The notes under the pieces were generated by a model. It did no database searches. It was not told the DNA's origin and saw only the letters and a program-made list of their open reading frames with translations. The translations under genes were made by a program, and so were the position numbers. A DNA stretch of 64,000 nt from Albimonas sp963816545 (GTDB taxonomy: Bacteria > Pseudomonadota > Alphaproteobacteria > Rhodobacterales > Rhodobacteraceae), in the NCBI GenBank assembly GCA_963816545.1, contig CAWFLE010000020.1:186001-250000 (forward strand), given 5' to 3'. Positions 46,739 through 55,687 of the stretch are shown piece by piece. The stretch's first letter is position 1. Each line of letters begins with the position of its first letter.

Positions 46739-48772
46739 ATGCTAGATACCGCCCCCCTTCTGAAATCCGTCTTCGGCTTCAGCGCCTTCCGTCCCGGTCA
46801 GGCCGAGATCGTGGAGGCGATCCAGGCCGGGCGCGACGTGCTCGCCATCATGCCCACCGGCGGGGGGAAGTCCCTGTGCTACCAGCTCCCCGCTCTGGCG
46901 CGGGAGGGGGTGACGGTCGTGGTCTCTCCCCTCATCGCGCTGATGCGGGACCAGGTGGCGGGGCTGCGCGAGGCGGGGGTGGAGGCGGGGGCGCTGACCT
47001 CGGCCAACGCGCCCGAGGAGAACGAGCGGGTGTTCGACGCCATCGACCGGGGCGCGCTGAAGCTGCTGTATCTGGCGCCGGAGCGGCTGAGTTCGTCGCG
47101 CGCGCTGCTGGCGCGGCTCAACGTCTCGCTGCTGGCGGTGGACGAGGCGCATTGCGTAAGCCAGTGGGGGCATGACTTCCGGCCGGATTACCTGAAGATC
47201 GGCGAGCTGCGGCGCCAGTTGGGGGTGCAGACCGCCGCCTTCACCGCCACCGCGGACGAGGAGACGCGGGCCGAGATCGCGGAGAAGCTGTTCGAGGGGC
47301 CGCCGGAGGTGTTCCTGCGCGGCTTCGACCGGCCGAACCTGTTTCTGGCCTTCGAGGCGAAGAGCAGCCCCCGCAAGCAGCTGATGGACTTCGTGCTGCC
47401 GCGCGCCGGGCGGTCCGGGATCGTCTATGCGGGATCGCGGAACAAGACCGAGGTGCTTGCGCAGGCGCTGCGCGATGCGGGGGTGGCCGCCCTGCCCTAT
47501 CATGCGGGGCTGAGCGGGGAGCTGCGGGCGGAGACGCAGGACAGGTTCTCGGCCGAGGATCTGGTGATCTGCGCCACCGTCGCCTTCGGCATGGGCGTGG
47601 ACAAGCCCGACATCCGGTTCGTGGCGCATGCGGACCTGCCGAAATCGGTGGAGAGCTATTATCAGGAGATCGGGCGCGCGGGGCGCGACGGGGCGCCGGC
47701 CGAGACGCTGACCCTCTACGGGATGGAGGACATCAAGCTCCGCCGCATGCAGATCGACGAGGGCATGGCGCCCGAGGCCCGCAAGCGCGCCGACCACCAG
47801 CGGCTGAACGCGCTGCTGGCGCTGGCCGAGGCGCCGGGGTGCCGCCGGCAGGTGCTGCTGTCCTATTTCGGCGAGGCGCGGCCGGAGCCATGCGGGAACT
47901 GCGACCTGTGCCGCAAGCCGCCCAGGCTGTTCGACGGGACCGAGGCCGCGCAGAAGGCGCTGTCGGCGATCTACCGCACCGGGGAGCGCTTCGGCGCGGA
48001 GCATGTCATCGGCGTGCTGCGCGGGCAGGTGGACGAGCGCGGGCAGCGGCTGGGCCATGACCAGCTTTCGGTGTTCGGCATCGGCAAGGACATGGAGAAG
48101 GGCGTCTGGCGGGGCGTCCTGCGTCAGTTGCTGGCGCTGGGGCTTGCGGCCGTGGACGGCGCCACGGGCGGCTGGCGGCTGACCGAGGAGGCGCGTCCCG
48201 TCCTGAAGGGCGAGCGGCGGCTGGAGCTGCGCGAGGACACGTTCCGGGAGCGCAAGGCCGACCGCAAGGCCCCCGCCGCGCTGGTGGACGAGGCGGACGA
48301 GCCGCTGCTCTCGGCGCTCAAGCGCCTGCGCAGGCAGCTGGCCGAGGCGCAGGGCGCGCCGGCCTACGTGGTGTTCCCAGACCGGACGCTGTTCGACATG
48401 GTGGCGCGCAAGCCGCGGACGCTCGATGAGCTGGCGCAATGCAACGGCGTGGGGGAGACGAAGCTCGCGCGGTACGGGGCGGCGTTCCTGCAGGCGCTCA
48501 CGGATGCGCCGGCCGCGGAGGAGCATCCCGCCCGCGTGCGGGTGGCCGCCAAGGGCGACGGCGCGGTGTTCGATGCGCTGCGCGAGGCGCAGAACCGGCT
48601 CAGCCGGGGCGCCGACGGGACCGGAAAGCCCATGAGCTGCACGAGCGCGGTGCTGGCCAAGGTGGCCGAGGCGCGGCCGGGGAGCATGGAGGCGCTGGCG
48701 CGGATCCTGGGCGAGCAGAAGGCGGAGCGGTTCGGGCCGGTGTTCCTCGCCATCATCGCCGCGGCCGAGTGA
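46739..48772 (+). CDS. recQ: ATP-dependent DNA helicase RecQ
   Basis: 677 residues. Helicase motifs: I MPTGGGKSLCYQLP, II VDEAHCVSQWGHDFRPDY, III AFTATADEETR, IV GIVYAGSR, V ATVAFGMGVDKPDIRFV, VI YYQEIGRAGRDG; RQC zinc-binding cysteines CRRQ...CGNCDLC; winged helix; HRDC domain at about residues 540-610 (LRRQLAEAQGAPAYVVFPDRTL). C-terminal 60-residue extra helical region. Recombination and fork repair. Confidence 0.96.
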   Translation: MLDTAPLLKSVFGFSAFRPGQAEIVEAIQAGRDVLAIMPTGGGKSLCYQLPALAREGVTVVVSPLIALMRDQVAGLREAGVEAGALTSANAPEENERVFDAIDRGALKLLYLAPERLSSSRALLARLNVSLLAVDEAHCVSQWGHDFRPDYLKIGELRRQLGVQTAAFTATADEETRAEIAEKLFEGPPEVFLRGFDRPNLFLAFEAKSSPRKQLMDFVLPRAGRSGIVYAGSRNKTEVLAQALRDAGVAALPYHAGLSGELRAETQDRFSAEDLVICATVAFGMGVDKPDIRFVAHADLPKSVESYYQEIGRAGRDGAPAETLTLYGMEDIKLRRMQIDEGMAPEARKRADHQRLNALLALAEAPGCRRQVLLSYFGEARPEPCGNCDLCRKPPRLFDGTEAAQKALSAIYRTGERFGAEHVIGVLRGQVDERGQRLGHDQLSVFGIGKDMEKGVWRGVLRQLLALGLAAVDGATGGWRLTEEARPVLKGERRLELREDTFRERKADRKAPAALVDEADEPLLSALKRLRRQLAEAQGAPAYVVFPDRTLFDMVARKPRTLDELAQCNGVGETKLARYGAAFLQALTDAPAAEEHPARVRVAAKGDGAVFDALREAQNRLSRGADGTGKPMSCTSAVLAKVAEARPGSMEALARILGEQKAERFGPVFLAIIAAAE

Positions 48773-48782
48773 GGGGGGAGCC

Positions 48783-49565
48783 ATGAAGATCGCCACGTTC
48801 AACATCAACGGCGTGAAGGCGCGGCTGCCGGCCCTGCTGGACTGGCTGAAGGCTGCGGAGCCCGACGTGGTCTGCCTGCAGGAGATCAAGTCTCAGGACG
48901 CGACCTTCCCGCGGGAGCCCATCGAGGACGCGGGCTACAACGTCGAGACCCACGGGCAGAAGGGGTTCAACGGGGTGGCGATCCTCGCGCGCCGGCCCAT
49001 CGAGGACGTGATGCGCGGGTTGCCCGGCGACGACGGCGACGAGCAGGCGCGGTACATCGAGGCCACGATCTCGGGCGAGGGCGCGGCGGTCCGGGTCTGC
49101 GGGCTGTATCTGCCCAACGGCAACCCGGCGCCGGGGCCGAAATACGACTACAAGCTCGCGTGGATGGAGCGGCTGCGGCTGCGGGCGGCGGAGCTGATCG
49201 CGGCGGAGGAGACGGCGGTGCTCGCCGGCGACTTCAACGTGATCCCGCAGGCGGAGGACGCGGCCCGGCCCGAGGCCTGGCGGGAGGACGCGCTGTTCCT
49301 GCCCGAGAGCCGCAAGGCGCTGCGCCGGATCGTGCATCAGGGCTGGACCGATGCGCTGCGCGCCCGGCGCCCGGAGCCGGAGGTCTACACCTTCTGGGAC
49401 TACCAGGCCGGCGCCTTCCGGCGGAACGACGGGATCCGCATCGACCACCTGCTCCTGTCCCCGCAGGCGGCGGACCGGCTGCTGGACGCGGGCGTGGACA
49501 AGGAGGCGCGGGCGCAGGACAAGCCCTCAGACCACGCGCCGGTCTGGATGGAGCTGCGGCTCTGA
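48783..49565 (+). CDS. xthA: Exodeoxyribonuclease III
   Basis: 260 residues; AP endonuclease and 3'-5' exonuclease of base-excision repair. Active-site motifs: IATFNINGVKARL, VVCLQEIKSQDATFP, GFNGVAILARRP, AVLAGDFNVIPQ (metal-binding Asp/Asn), WRRNDGIRIDH-type (RRNDGIRIDHLLLS) and the terminal KPSDHAPVWMEL. Ten bases after recQ, so a repair operon. Confidence 0.95.
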   Translation: MKIATFNINGVKARLPALLDWLKAAEPDVVCLQEIKSQDATFPREPIEDAGYNVETHGQKGFNGVAILARRPIEDVMRGLPGDDGDEQARYIEATISGEGAAVRVCGLYLPNGNPAPGPKYDYKLAWMERLRLRAAELIAAEETAVLAGDFNVIPQAEDAARPEAWREDALFLPESRKALRRIVHQGWTDALRARRPEPEVYTFWDYQAGAFRRNDGIRIDHLLLSPQAADRLLDAGVDKEARAQDKPSDHAPVWMELRL

Positions 49566-49726
49566 GCGAGGGCGTCGGCCGGCGGCGGGGCGGCCGGCGC
49601 GGGCGGGCGGAGGGTCGGCGGCTTCAGGGAGGGACCGGGCATCGGCCGGGGCGGCGGCAGGACCCCGCCTTGCGGCCCCCTGCCCCGCCTCATAGGTAGC
49701 GGCGCAGGCAGGCGGAGAGACCGAGC

Positions 49727-50806
49727 ATGAGCGTGACCCCAGAGGACATCCTGAAGGCGCTGGCCCGCGTGGTGGACCCCGCGAGCGGCAAGGATCTCGT
49801 CGCCGCCGACATGGTGCGCGCGCCGGGGTTCGAGAACGGGCAGGCCCGGTTCATCCTGGAGGTGGACCCCCGCCGCGGGAGGGAGCTGGAGGGGGTGCTG
49901 AAGGCCGCCGAGGCGGCCGTGGGCGCGCTGCCGGGGGTGGAGCGGGTCTCGGGCGTGCTGACGGCGCATGGGCCGGCGCCCGTCGCGCCGAAGGGGCCGG
50001 CGCCGGACCTCAAGATCGGGCGGCATCCGACGCCTCAGGCCTCGAAGAAGATCGACGGGGTGAACCGGATCATCGCGGTGGCTTCGGGCAAGGGAGGGGT
50101 GGGGAAATCCACGCTGTCGGCCAACCTCGCGGTCGCGCTGGTGCGCGAGGGCAAGCGCGTGGGGCTGCTGGACGCGGACATCCACGGGCCGAGCCAGGCG
50201 CGGATGATGGGGGTGAGCGAGCGGCCCCGGTCCGACGGCGAGACGATCTTCCCGCTTGAGGCGCACGGGCTTCGGATGATGTCCATCGGGCTGATGCTGC
50301 CGGAGGACGAGGCCGTGATCTGGCGCGGGCCGATGCTGATGGGCGCGCTTCAGCAGCTTCTGGGCCAGGTGCAGTGGGGGGAGCTGGACGCGCTGGTCGT
50401 GGACCTGCCGCCGGGGACCGGGGACGTGATCCTGTCGCTCTGCCAGAAGGCGGAGGTGACGGGGGCGCTGATCGTCTCCACCCCGCAGGACGTGGCGCTG
50501 CTGGACGCGAAGAAGGCCATCGCGATGTTCAGGAAGCTGGAGACGCCGATCCTGGGACTGATCGAGAACATGAGCGGCTTCGTCTGCCCCCATTGCGGCG
50601 AGGAGAGCCACATCTTCGGCCATGACGGCGTGAAGGCGGAGGCGGAGCGGCTGGGGCTGCCGTTCCTCGGTTCCATCCCCCTGCAGCTGGAGATCCGGGT
50701 GGCGGGGGACGAGGGCGAGCCCATCGTCGCCCGTGATCCCGACGGGCCGCAGGCGCAGCCCTTCCGGGCGCTGGCGCGGCGGCTGATCGAGGGCGGGGTC
50801 GTCTGA
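49727..50806 (+). CDS. mrp: Mrp/ApbC-type iron-sulfur cluster carrier ATPase
   Basis: 359 residues. N-terminal MIP18-like (DUF59) domain VTPEDILKALARVVDPASGKDLV; deviant Walker A ASGKGGVGKSTLSANLAVALV; DADIHGPSQARMMG; VDLPPGTGDVILSLCQ; and the cluster-binding CxxC in ENMSGFVCPHCGEE. Transfers Fe-S clusters. Alone in its orientation after xthA with a 160-base gap. Confidence 0.95.
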   Translation: MSVTPEDILKALARVVDPASGKDLVAADMVRAPGFENGQARFILEVDPRRGRELEGVLKAAEAAVGALPGVERVSGVLTAHGPAPVAPKGPAPDLKIGRHPTPQASKKIDGVNRIIAVASGKGGVGKSTLSANLAVALVREGKRVGLLDADIHGPSQARMMGVSERPRSDGETIFPLEAHGLRMMSIGLMLPEDEAVIWRGPMLMGALQQLLGQVQWGELDALVVDLPPGTGDVILSLCQKAEVTGALIVSTPQDVALLDAKKAIAMFRKLETPILGLIENMSGFVCPHCGEESHIFGHDGVKAEAERLGLPFLGSIPLQLEIRVAGDEGEPIVARDPDGPQAQPFRALARRLIEGGVV

Positions 50807-50929
50807 GGCGAGGGCGCAAGGCCCACGCGCAGGGCCGGCAGGGCGCGGCGTCGGGGCGCATCGGCAAGTGTTGCGGGAACCTTCCGTTGGTCCGCCGCTT
50901 GAGATCGGGCCGGATCACCCGGTCCCGCC

Positions 50930-50958
50930 TTGCCGCTTGCCGGACCGCGGGCTAGCGT
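50930..50958 (+). promoter_or_regulatory. Candidate promoter of the transglutaminase-like gene
   Basis: -35 TTGCCG (50930-50935), 17-base spacer, -10 TAGCGT (50953-50958), about 70 bases before the proposed TTG start. Confidence 0.35.
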
Positions 50959-51028
50959 TGATGCCGCGCCGCATCCGCCAGGCGTGCCCGCAACGGGCCC
51001 ACAGGGCCCAGACACAGGAGCGGATCCT

Positions 51029-51835
51029 TTGCGCCTTCGCCTCGGCTGCGAGCTGACCTACGACCTCATCGCGCCCACCCCGATGATCGCGTTGCTGAAC
51101 GTGCACTACTCCCGGGTGCCGTTCCTGGAGATGCCGGACCGGCTGATCACCTCGCCCGCCGTGCCGGTGGACGGATACCGGGACGTGTTCGGCAACTGGT
51201 GCTCCCGCCTCGTGGCGCCGCCGGGCCGGTTCACCATCGGGACGGACGGCGTGATCCTCGACGACGGCTCGCCCGATCCGCAGGAGGTGGGCGCCGCGCA
51301 GCACGCCATCGAGGATCTGCCCGCCGACGCGCTCCAGTTCCTGCTGGGCTCCCGCTACTGCGAGACCGACCGGCTGATGGACGAGGCGTTCCGCCTCTTC
51401 GGCCATACCCAGCCGGGCTGGCCGCGGGCGCATGCGATCTGCGAGTTCGTGCACAACCACATCACCTTCGGCTACGAGAACGCGCGCGCCACCCGCACCG
51501 CCTTCGAGGCCTATCAGGAGGGGGTCGGCGTGTGCCGGGACTTCGCGCATCTGGCGGCGACGTTCTGCCGGTGCATGAACATCCCCACGCGCTACTGCAA
51601 CGGCTACATCTCGGATATCGGGGAGCCGCCGCCCTACGCGCCGATGGATTTCGCAGCCTGGATCGAATGCTACCTCGGCGGGCGCTGGCGGACCTTCGAT
51701 CCGCGCAACCTGAAGCCGCGGATCGGGCGGGTGCTGGTGGCGCGAGGGCGCGACGCCTCGGACATTCCGCTGACGCACACCTTCGGGGCCGCAAACCTCG
51801 TGGGGTTCAAGGTCTGGACCGAAGAAGCGATGTGA
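51029..51835 (+). CDS. Transglutaminase-like cysteine protein
   Basis: 268 residues. Transglutaminase core with candidate catalytic Cys169 in EGVGVCRDFAHLAAT and Asp224 in RTFDPRN. The family's usual catalytic His position (in the D-F-H/S-A-W segment) is Ala here: DFAAW, residues 207-211. The N-terminal beta domain is LGCELTYDLIAPTPMI. TTG at 51029 chosen because AGGAG (51016-51020) lies eight bases upstream and conserved residues begin immediately; no ATG is available nearby. Similar proteins in this group also lack the His (recollection), so it may be a non-enzymatic or altered-triad branch. Just left of a decayed insertion element. Confidence 0.82.
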   Translation: MRLRLGCELTYDLIAPTPMIALLNVHYSRVPFLEMPDRLITSPAVPVDGYRDVFGNWCSRLVAPPGRFTIGTDGVILDDGSPDPQEVGAAQHAIEDLPADALQFLLGSRYCETDRLMDEAFRLFGHTQPGWPRAHAICEFVHNHITFGYENARATRTAFEAYQEGVGVCRDFAHLAATFCRCMNIPTRYCNGYISDIGEPPPYAPMDFAAWIECYLGGRWRTFDPRNLKPRIGRVLVARGRDASDIPLTHTFGAANLVGFKVWTEEAM

Positions 51836-51873
51836 CAGGCCGCAACGCCGATTTCAAAGGGCCCCGCCGGAAT

Positions 51874-51903
51874 GGCTGCACGTTCGGCTCTATGGGGCAT
51901 AGC
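51874..51903 (+). repeat. Left terminal inverted repeat
   Basis: 30 bases beginning GGCTGCACGTTCGGCTC; inverted match to 53242-53271 with one mismatch. Confidence 0.85.
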
Positions 51904-52089
51904 AACCCGATCGAATGATGCGGCGAAATGGCCTAGCGAGATCCGAGCGGACGAAGAAGCGCCTGGCGTCAGCTCCGCGACACCTGTTCCCGTCGAAGAG
52001 AACTGGAGAGCCTGCCGACCAACAGGTTGGCAGGCTGGGACGTCGGGGCGGCCAGCACAAGACAGCCTTCAACCTCGGGAAAGACCTGG

Positions 52090-52313
52090 TCGACCGCAAG
52101 CGGGTGGACGGCCGCGCGGCCAAGCGCGCTGACCAATTGGATGACGCTGCATCCGACGAATGTCACCAGAAGGTGCAGTTCATCATGGAGCGCTTCGTCA
52201 CGAACGTCGCGCATCTTCTCGACGAAAAGGCGAAGGCGATGGTGGTCACAAGCTCGCGCGCCGCCGCCGCGCGCTACAATAAAGCCTTCGACGCCTTCGT
52301 CGAGGCGACATGA
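52090..52313 (+). pseudogene. Fragment of type I restriction enzyme R subunit (HsdR)
   Basis: The segments NWMTLHPTNVT and, in the next frame, QKVQFIMERFVTNVAHLLDEKAKAMVVTSSRAAAARY resemble the HsdR helicase region (family wording LHPTNVAQKVEIVVEHF and AKAMVVTSSR). One frameshift near 52166 and probably one upstream. Stops at 52313, well short of the C-terminal HsdR domain, and no HsdM or HsdS is present. Upstream from 51904 to 52090 nothing is clearly assignable. A relic, apparently enclosed between insertion-element ends. Confidence 0.65.
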
Positions 52314-52315
52314 TA

Positions 52316-53107
52316 GGCGAGCGCGTCTCTCATGTCCTCATCGAGCGCCTGGGCGCTGCAGGCCCGCCCCATCCCCGATGGCGCGAGCATCCGGATCAGC
52401 TTGCGGATGCCGACGCCGTTCACCAGCGCCATCGGGATCGCGACGTTGTCCGCCGATCTGCGCTGACGCCGATGGTCGAGAATCGTGCTGATCCTCGCGC
52501 CCGGACGGCCGCGGCAGGGCTTGTGGATCGGCCTGACGCGCGCAGGCGCCGACATGGTTTCGCCCTCCTCGGATCCCTTCGCTCCTGTCGCCGCGCCGTT
52601 GAGGACGAACTCGTTGGGCGCGTCGAGGTAGGCGCATCCGCAGGCTCCGCAAACCGGGCCCATGAAGATGCCGTTGTGCGACCGCAGCCGATCCACCTCG
52701 ACCTGCATGCGCTCGTTCGAGAGGAGCTCGAAGCTGGCGCCGCAGGGGCCGCGGCCGGCGCCGAACCGGCGCCCGAGCCGCTTGCGGTCGAGCCACGTGT
52801 GCGGATCGTCCTCATACTCGAGCGCCGAGGACGTGCGTCGGAACGCGTCTCCGCGAGCCCCGTGCCGATCTTGCAGCACCACAGGCCGACCATCCCCGGG
52901 TTGGACCGCAAGGCAGCGACGGCGGACCGGGCCGCCACGCTTCTTCGGCGTTGCGCCGCCGAACTCGGCCGCTTCCCCGAAGTTGCCGCAGTCGGGATCG
53001 TGGCAGGCGTTGAGGTTGAGATATTTGAGTGAAGACGGGCGGATCTGCTCCAGCGACAGGTTGGGGATGCGCTTCATCGACGGCTTTCCGCTCCTGGCAA
53101 CGATCAA
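52316..53107 (-). pseudogene. Truncated, frameshifted transposase-like protein
   Basis: Longest frame about 270 codons with a zinc-binding look: CHDPDCGNFG near residue 35, then GPVCGACGCAYLDAPNEFV, and a basic HKPCRGRPGARIS segment. Shifts are apparent near 52935 and 52855 (the better-looking AALRSNPGMVGLWCCKIGTG is in another frame). It ends abruptly after IRKLIRMLAPSGMG, with the rest replaced by the HsdR-like fragment. I associate this double-cysteine pattern with bacterial transposases but cannot name the family with certainty. Confidence 0.55.
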
Positions 53108-53241
53108 GCCGCCGCAGACGAGAGGCGCAGGACCAGCTTGGTTCTTCTTCGGGAGTGTTTCTCATAGGAATTCCCACGGGCCGTCCGCGAATGACCGCCA
53201 GCCGGATGTGAAGAGAGACGCAACCGGAACAGGCGCCTGCA

Positions 53242-53271
53242 GCTATGCCCCATGGAGCCGAACGTGCAGCC
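53242..53271 (-). repeat. Right terminal inverted repeat
   Basis: 30 bases; inverted match to the left end with a single mismatch (29/30). Confidence 0.85.
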
Positions 53272-53307
53272 TGCGGGAGGAGGCACGTTCCGCACCCTCC
53301 GCACCGC

Positions 53308-53322
53308 GTTTCGCAGCGAAAC
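53308..53322. repeat. GTTTCGC-A-GCGAAAC palindrome
   Basis: Fifth copy of the palindrome, between the insertion element and cobT. An AT-richer stretch at 53328-53372 right after it probably holds the cobT promoter. No cobalamin riboswitch core could be found there. Confidence 0.75.
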
Positions 53323-53464
53323 GGGCGCTTGCGTATCGTATATGCCTCTCACCATTATTCTTAACCCTTGTGAACGGCGGCGGCGCCCTCGCGCGCGCTT
53401 GCGCCAGCGGCCCGCGCGCCGCTAGGGTCCGCCCCGCCCGAATGCGCCGCCCCAGGAGCCTCCA

Positions 53465-54466
53465 ATGAAAGACGCAGAGTTCGACGCCCTGATCCGGCGC
53501 GCCATCGACGGCAAGACCAAGCCGCCGGGCTCGCTCGGCCGGATCGAGGAGGCCGCGGCCCGCCTCGCCTCCCTGCAGGAGACGCTGGAGCCCCGCGCCG
53601 AGACCTGCCGCCTGACCATCTTCGCCGCCGATCACGGGATCGCGGCGGAGGGCGTCTCGGCCTTCCCGCAGGCGGTCACGGGGCAGATGGTCCTGAACTT
53701 CCTGGCCGGCGGCGCCGCGGCCAACGTGTTCGCGCGCGCGGTCGGGGCGTCCTTGCAGGTGGTGGATGCGGGCGTGGCCTCGGACCTGGACGCCCCGGGG
53801 CTGGTGAAGCGCAGGTTGGGGCCGGGGACCGGGAACTCCGCGAAGGAGCCCGCCATGAGCGCCGGGACGCTGGCCCGCGCGCTGGATGCCGGGCGGGCGC
53901 TGGCGGCCGAGGATGACGCGGACGTCGCGGCCTATGGCGAGATGGGGATCGCCAACACCGCCTCCGCCTCGCTGGTGATCCACAAGCTTTCGGGGGTATC
54001 GCTGGAGACGCTCACCGGGCGGGGCACGGGGTTGAACGACGCAGGACTCGCGCGAAAGCGGGAGATCCTGACCCGCGCCGCCGCCCGCACCGGCGAGTTG
54101 TCGCCCGAGGCGGCGCTGGCGGAATACGGCGGCTTCGAGATCGCTATGATGGCCGGCGCCATGCTGGGCGCGGCCGAGGCGCGCCGCCCCGTGCTGGTGG
54201 ACGGTTTCATCGCCACCGCCGCCGCCATGGCCGCGCGGGCGCTGGAGCCCTCGGCGGAGGCGGCGTTCTTCTATGCGCATCGGTCGGCCGAGCAGGGGCA
54301 CCGGGCGGCACTTGGGCATCTGGGGGCCGAGCCGCTGCTGGAGCTGGGGATGCGGCTGGGCGAGGGGACGGGGGCGCTGCTGGCGTTCCCGCTGCTGAAA
54401 TCCGCCGCCGCGATGCTGCGCGAGATGGCGAGCTTCGAGAGCGCGGGCGTCTCGGGGGCGAGCTGA
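53465..54466 (+). CDS. cobT: Nicotinate-nucleotide:dimethylbenzimidazole phosphoribosyltransferase
   Basis: 333 residues; activates the lower ligand of cobalamin. Signatures: DGKTKPPGSLGRIEEAAARLA, TIFAADHGIAAEGVSAFPQAVT, VDAGVASDL, GEMGIANTASASLV, GRGTGLNDAGL, VDGFIATAAAM and HRSAEQGHRAAL, which includes the catalytic Glu. Starts a run with the threonine kinase-like gene, directly abutting it. Confidence 0.96.
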   Translation: MKDAEFDALIRRAIDGKTKPPGSLGRIEEAAARLASLQETLEPRAETCRLTIFAADHGIAAEGVSAFPQAVTGQMVLNFLAGGAAANVFARAVGASLQVVDAGVASDLDAPGLVKRRLGPGTGNSAKEPAMSAGTLARALDAGRALAAEDDADVAAYGEMGIANTASASLVIHKLSGVSLETLTGRGTGLNDAGLARKREILTRAAARTGELSPEAALAEYGGFEIAMMAGAMLGAAEARRPVLVDGFIATAAAMAARALEPSAEAAFFYAHRSAEQGHRAALGHLGAEPLLELGMRLGEGTGALLAFPLLKSAAAMLREMASFESAGVSGAS

Positions 54467-55687
54467 ATGGACCGCGCCTCGGCCCGCGTGGCGGGGCATC
54501 TGGGGGAGCTGATCCAGGGGCGGCTGGGGCCTTCGGGGCCGGTGGCGCTGGTGACGCTGCCCTGCCCGGCGCTGGGTGCGACGGCGCGGGTGTCTGCGGG
54601 GGATTTCGCGGTGAAGGACCCGGCGCGGCTGCTGCCGAGGCGGGATGCGGAGGCGCTGCTGCGGGCGGCGTTGGGCGAGGCGGCGGAGCTCGGGACGGTC
54701 GGTGGCGAGGCGGTCGGAGAAGAGGGGTTCGGGCGTGAGGCGGCCGAGGCCGGGGCGTGCCGGCGAGGGGCGGCGGGGGACGAGGCGGCAGGGCGCCGGG
54801 CGAACGGCCGGGGGGCCGCGACGGGCGAGGCGGCCCGGCGCGACGCGGCAGAGGACGACGTGACCGGGCGCGAAGCGGCCCGCCGCCAGGCTGTCGGGCG
54901 CGGAGCGGTCCGGCTTGACGCGGCCGAGCGCGGAGCCGACCCGCAGGGCGCGTGGGAGGCGACCGGCCGCGCGGCGACCGCAGGCGAAGCGGTCGGCCCC
55001 GAGGCGGGGGCGCGCAGTGCCGGCGCGGGCGAGGCGCAGGGGCGCGGGGCGGCCGAGCGCCGGCCCCCGCCTCTTCGGGTTCGCCTGAGGGCGGAGATGC
55101 CGCCGGGGGGCGGGGCGGGCGCCTCCACGGCCGCCCGGCTGGCGGTGCTGCGGGCCGCGGCGCGCGCGGCGGGGCGGGAGGCGCTCCCGCCCGAGGCGGA
55201 GGCGCGGCTGTGCCTTTCGCAGGAGGGGGCGACGGACCCGCTGATGTTCGAGGATCCGGCCGCGCGGCTGTGGGCGCCGCGGGGGGCGCGCACGCTGGCC
55301 GCCCTGCCCCGGCCGCCGAGGTTCGAGGTCGTGGGCGGCTTCGACGGGCCGTCGCGCCGGACCGATCCCGCGGACCTGGATTTCGCGGATGTTTCCGATC
55401 TTGCGGCGGCGTGGGGGCCTGCGGCGGCGCGGGGGGACCTGCCGGCGCTGGCGGCGCTCGCGTCGCTGTCGGCGGAGCGGCATGAGGGCCGTGGGCGGGC
55501 GCGGCTCGGGGCGTTGCGCGCGGCGGGGCGGGCGCATGGCGCGCTGGGGGTGGCGGTGGCGCATACCGGCTCGGCGAGGGCGCTGCTGTTCGCGCCGGGG
55601 GCGGGGGATCCCGCGGGGGCCGCGGCGATGCTGCGAGGGCTCGGGTTGCGCGGGGTGCTGAGGTTCAGGGCGGGGGGCGGGGCATGA
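54467..55687 (+). CDS. GHMP kinase-like protein of cobalamin synthesis (threonine kinase, PduX-like), with a large insert
   Basis: 406 residues; proposed to phosphorylate L-threonine for the aminopropanol side chain. N terminus ARVAGHLGELIQGRLGPSGPVALVTLPCP; the GHMP glycine-rich motif PGGGAGASTAARLAVLRAAA at residues 213-232; LSQEGATDPLMFEDPAARLWAPR; GLGLRGVLRF. Residues about 77-200 are a low-complexity insert, which explains why it exceeds the usual ~290. Begins on the base after the cobT stop. Confidence 0.78.
   Translation: MDRASARVAGHLGELIQGRLGPSGPVALVTLPCPALGATARVSAGDFAVKDPARLLPRRDAEALLRAALGEAAELGTVGGEAVGEEGFGREAAEAGACRRGAAGDEAAGRRANGRGAATGEAARRDAAEDDVTGREAARRQAVGRGAVRLDAAERGADPQGAWEATGRAATAGEAVGPEAGARSAGAGEAQGRGAAERRPPPLRVRLRAEMPPGGGAGASTAARLAVLRAAARAAGREALPPEAEARLCLSQEGATDPLMFEDPAARLWAPRGARTLAALPRPPRFEVVGGFDGPSRRTDPADLDFADVSDLAAAWGPAAARGDLPALAALASLSAERHEGRGRARLGALRAAGRAHGALGVAVAHTGSARALLFAPGAGDPAGAAAMLRGLGLRGVLRFRAGGGA
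54695..55067 (+). other. Repetitive in-frame insert in the threonine kinase-like gene
   Basis: About 124 codons composed mostly of irregular units such as GREAAEAG, GDEAAGRRANGRG, GEAARRDAAEDD and GREAARRQAVGRG: Ala/Gly/Arg/Glu repeats of 8-11 residues built from GAGGCGGC- and GGGCGC-like DNA. The frame is open across it. No such segment occurs in typical GHMP kinases. Confidence 0.65.

Larger units (their letters stand above)
51874..53271. mobile_element. Decayed insertion element with 30-bp inverted ends
   Basis: The ends at 51874-51903 and 53242-53271 are inverted copies matching at 29 of 30 bases. Between them lie a rightward fragment resembling HsdR (type I restriction) and a leftward, frameshifted, truncated transposase-like frame. 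No target-site duplication is evident at the junctions. Length about 1.4 kb. The combination of inverted ends with an N-terminal transposase piece and an unrelated gene fragment suggests a rearranged, non-autonomous element. The family of the insertion sequence is not known to me. Confidence 0.75.

Noticed and set aside
53272..53464. Cobalamin riboswitch upstream of cobT
   Set aside because: I looked for the conserved B12-box and surrounding helices on the + strand and did not find them; nor upstream of other cob genes in the window.
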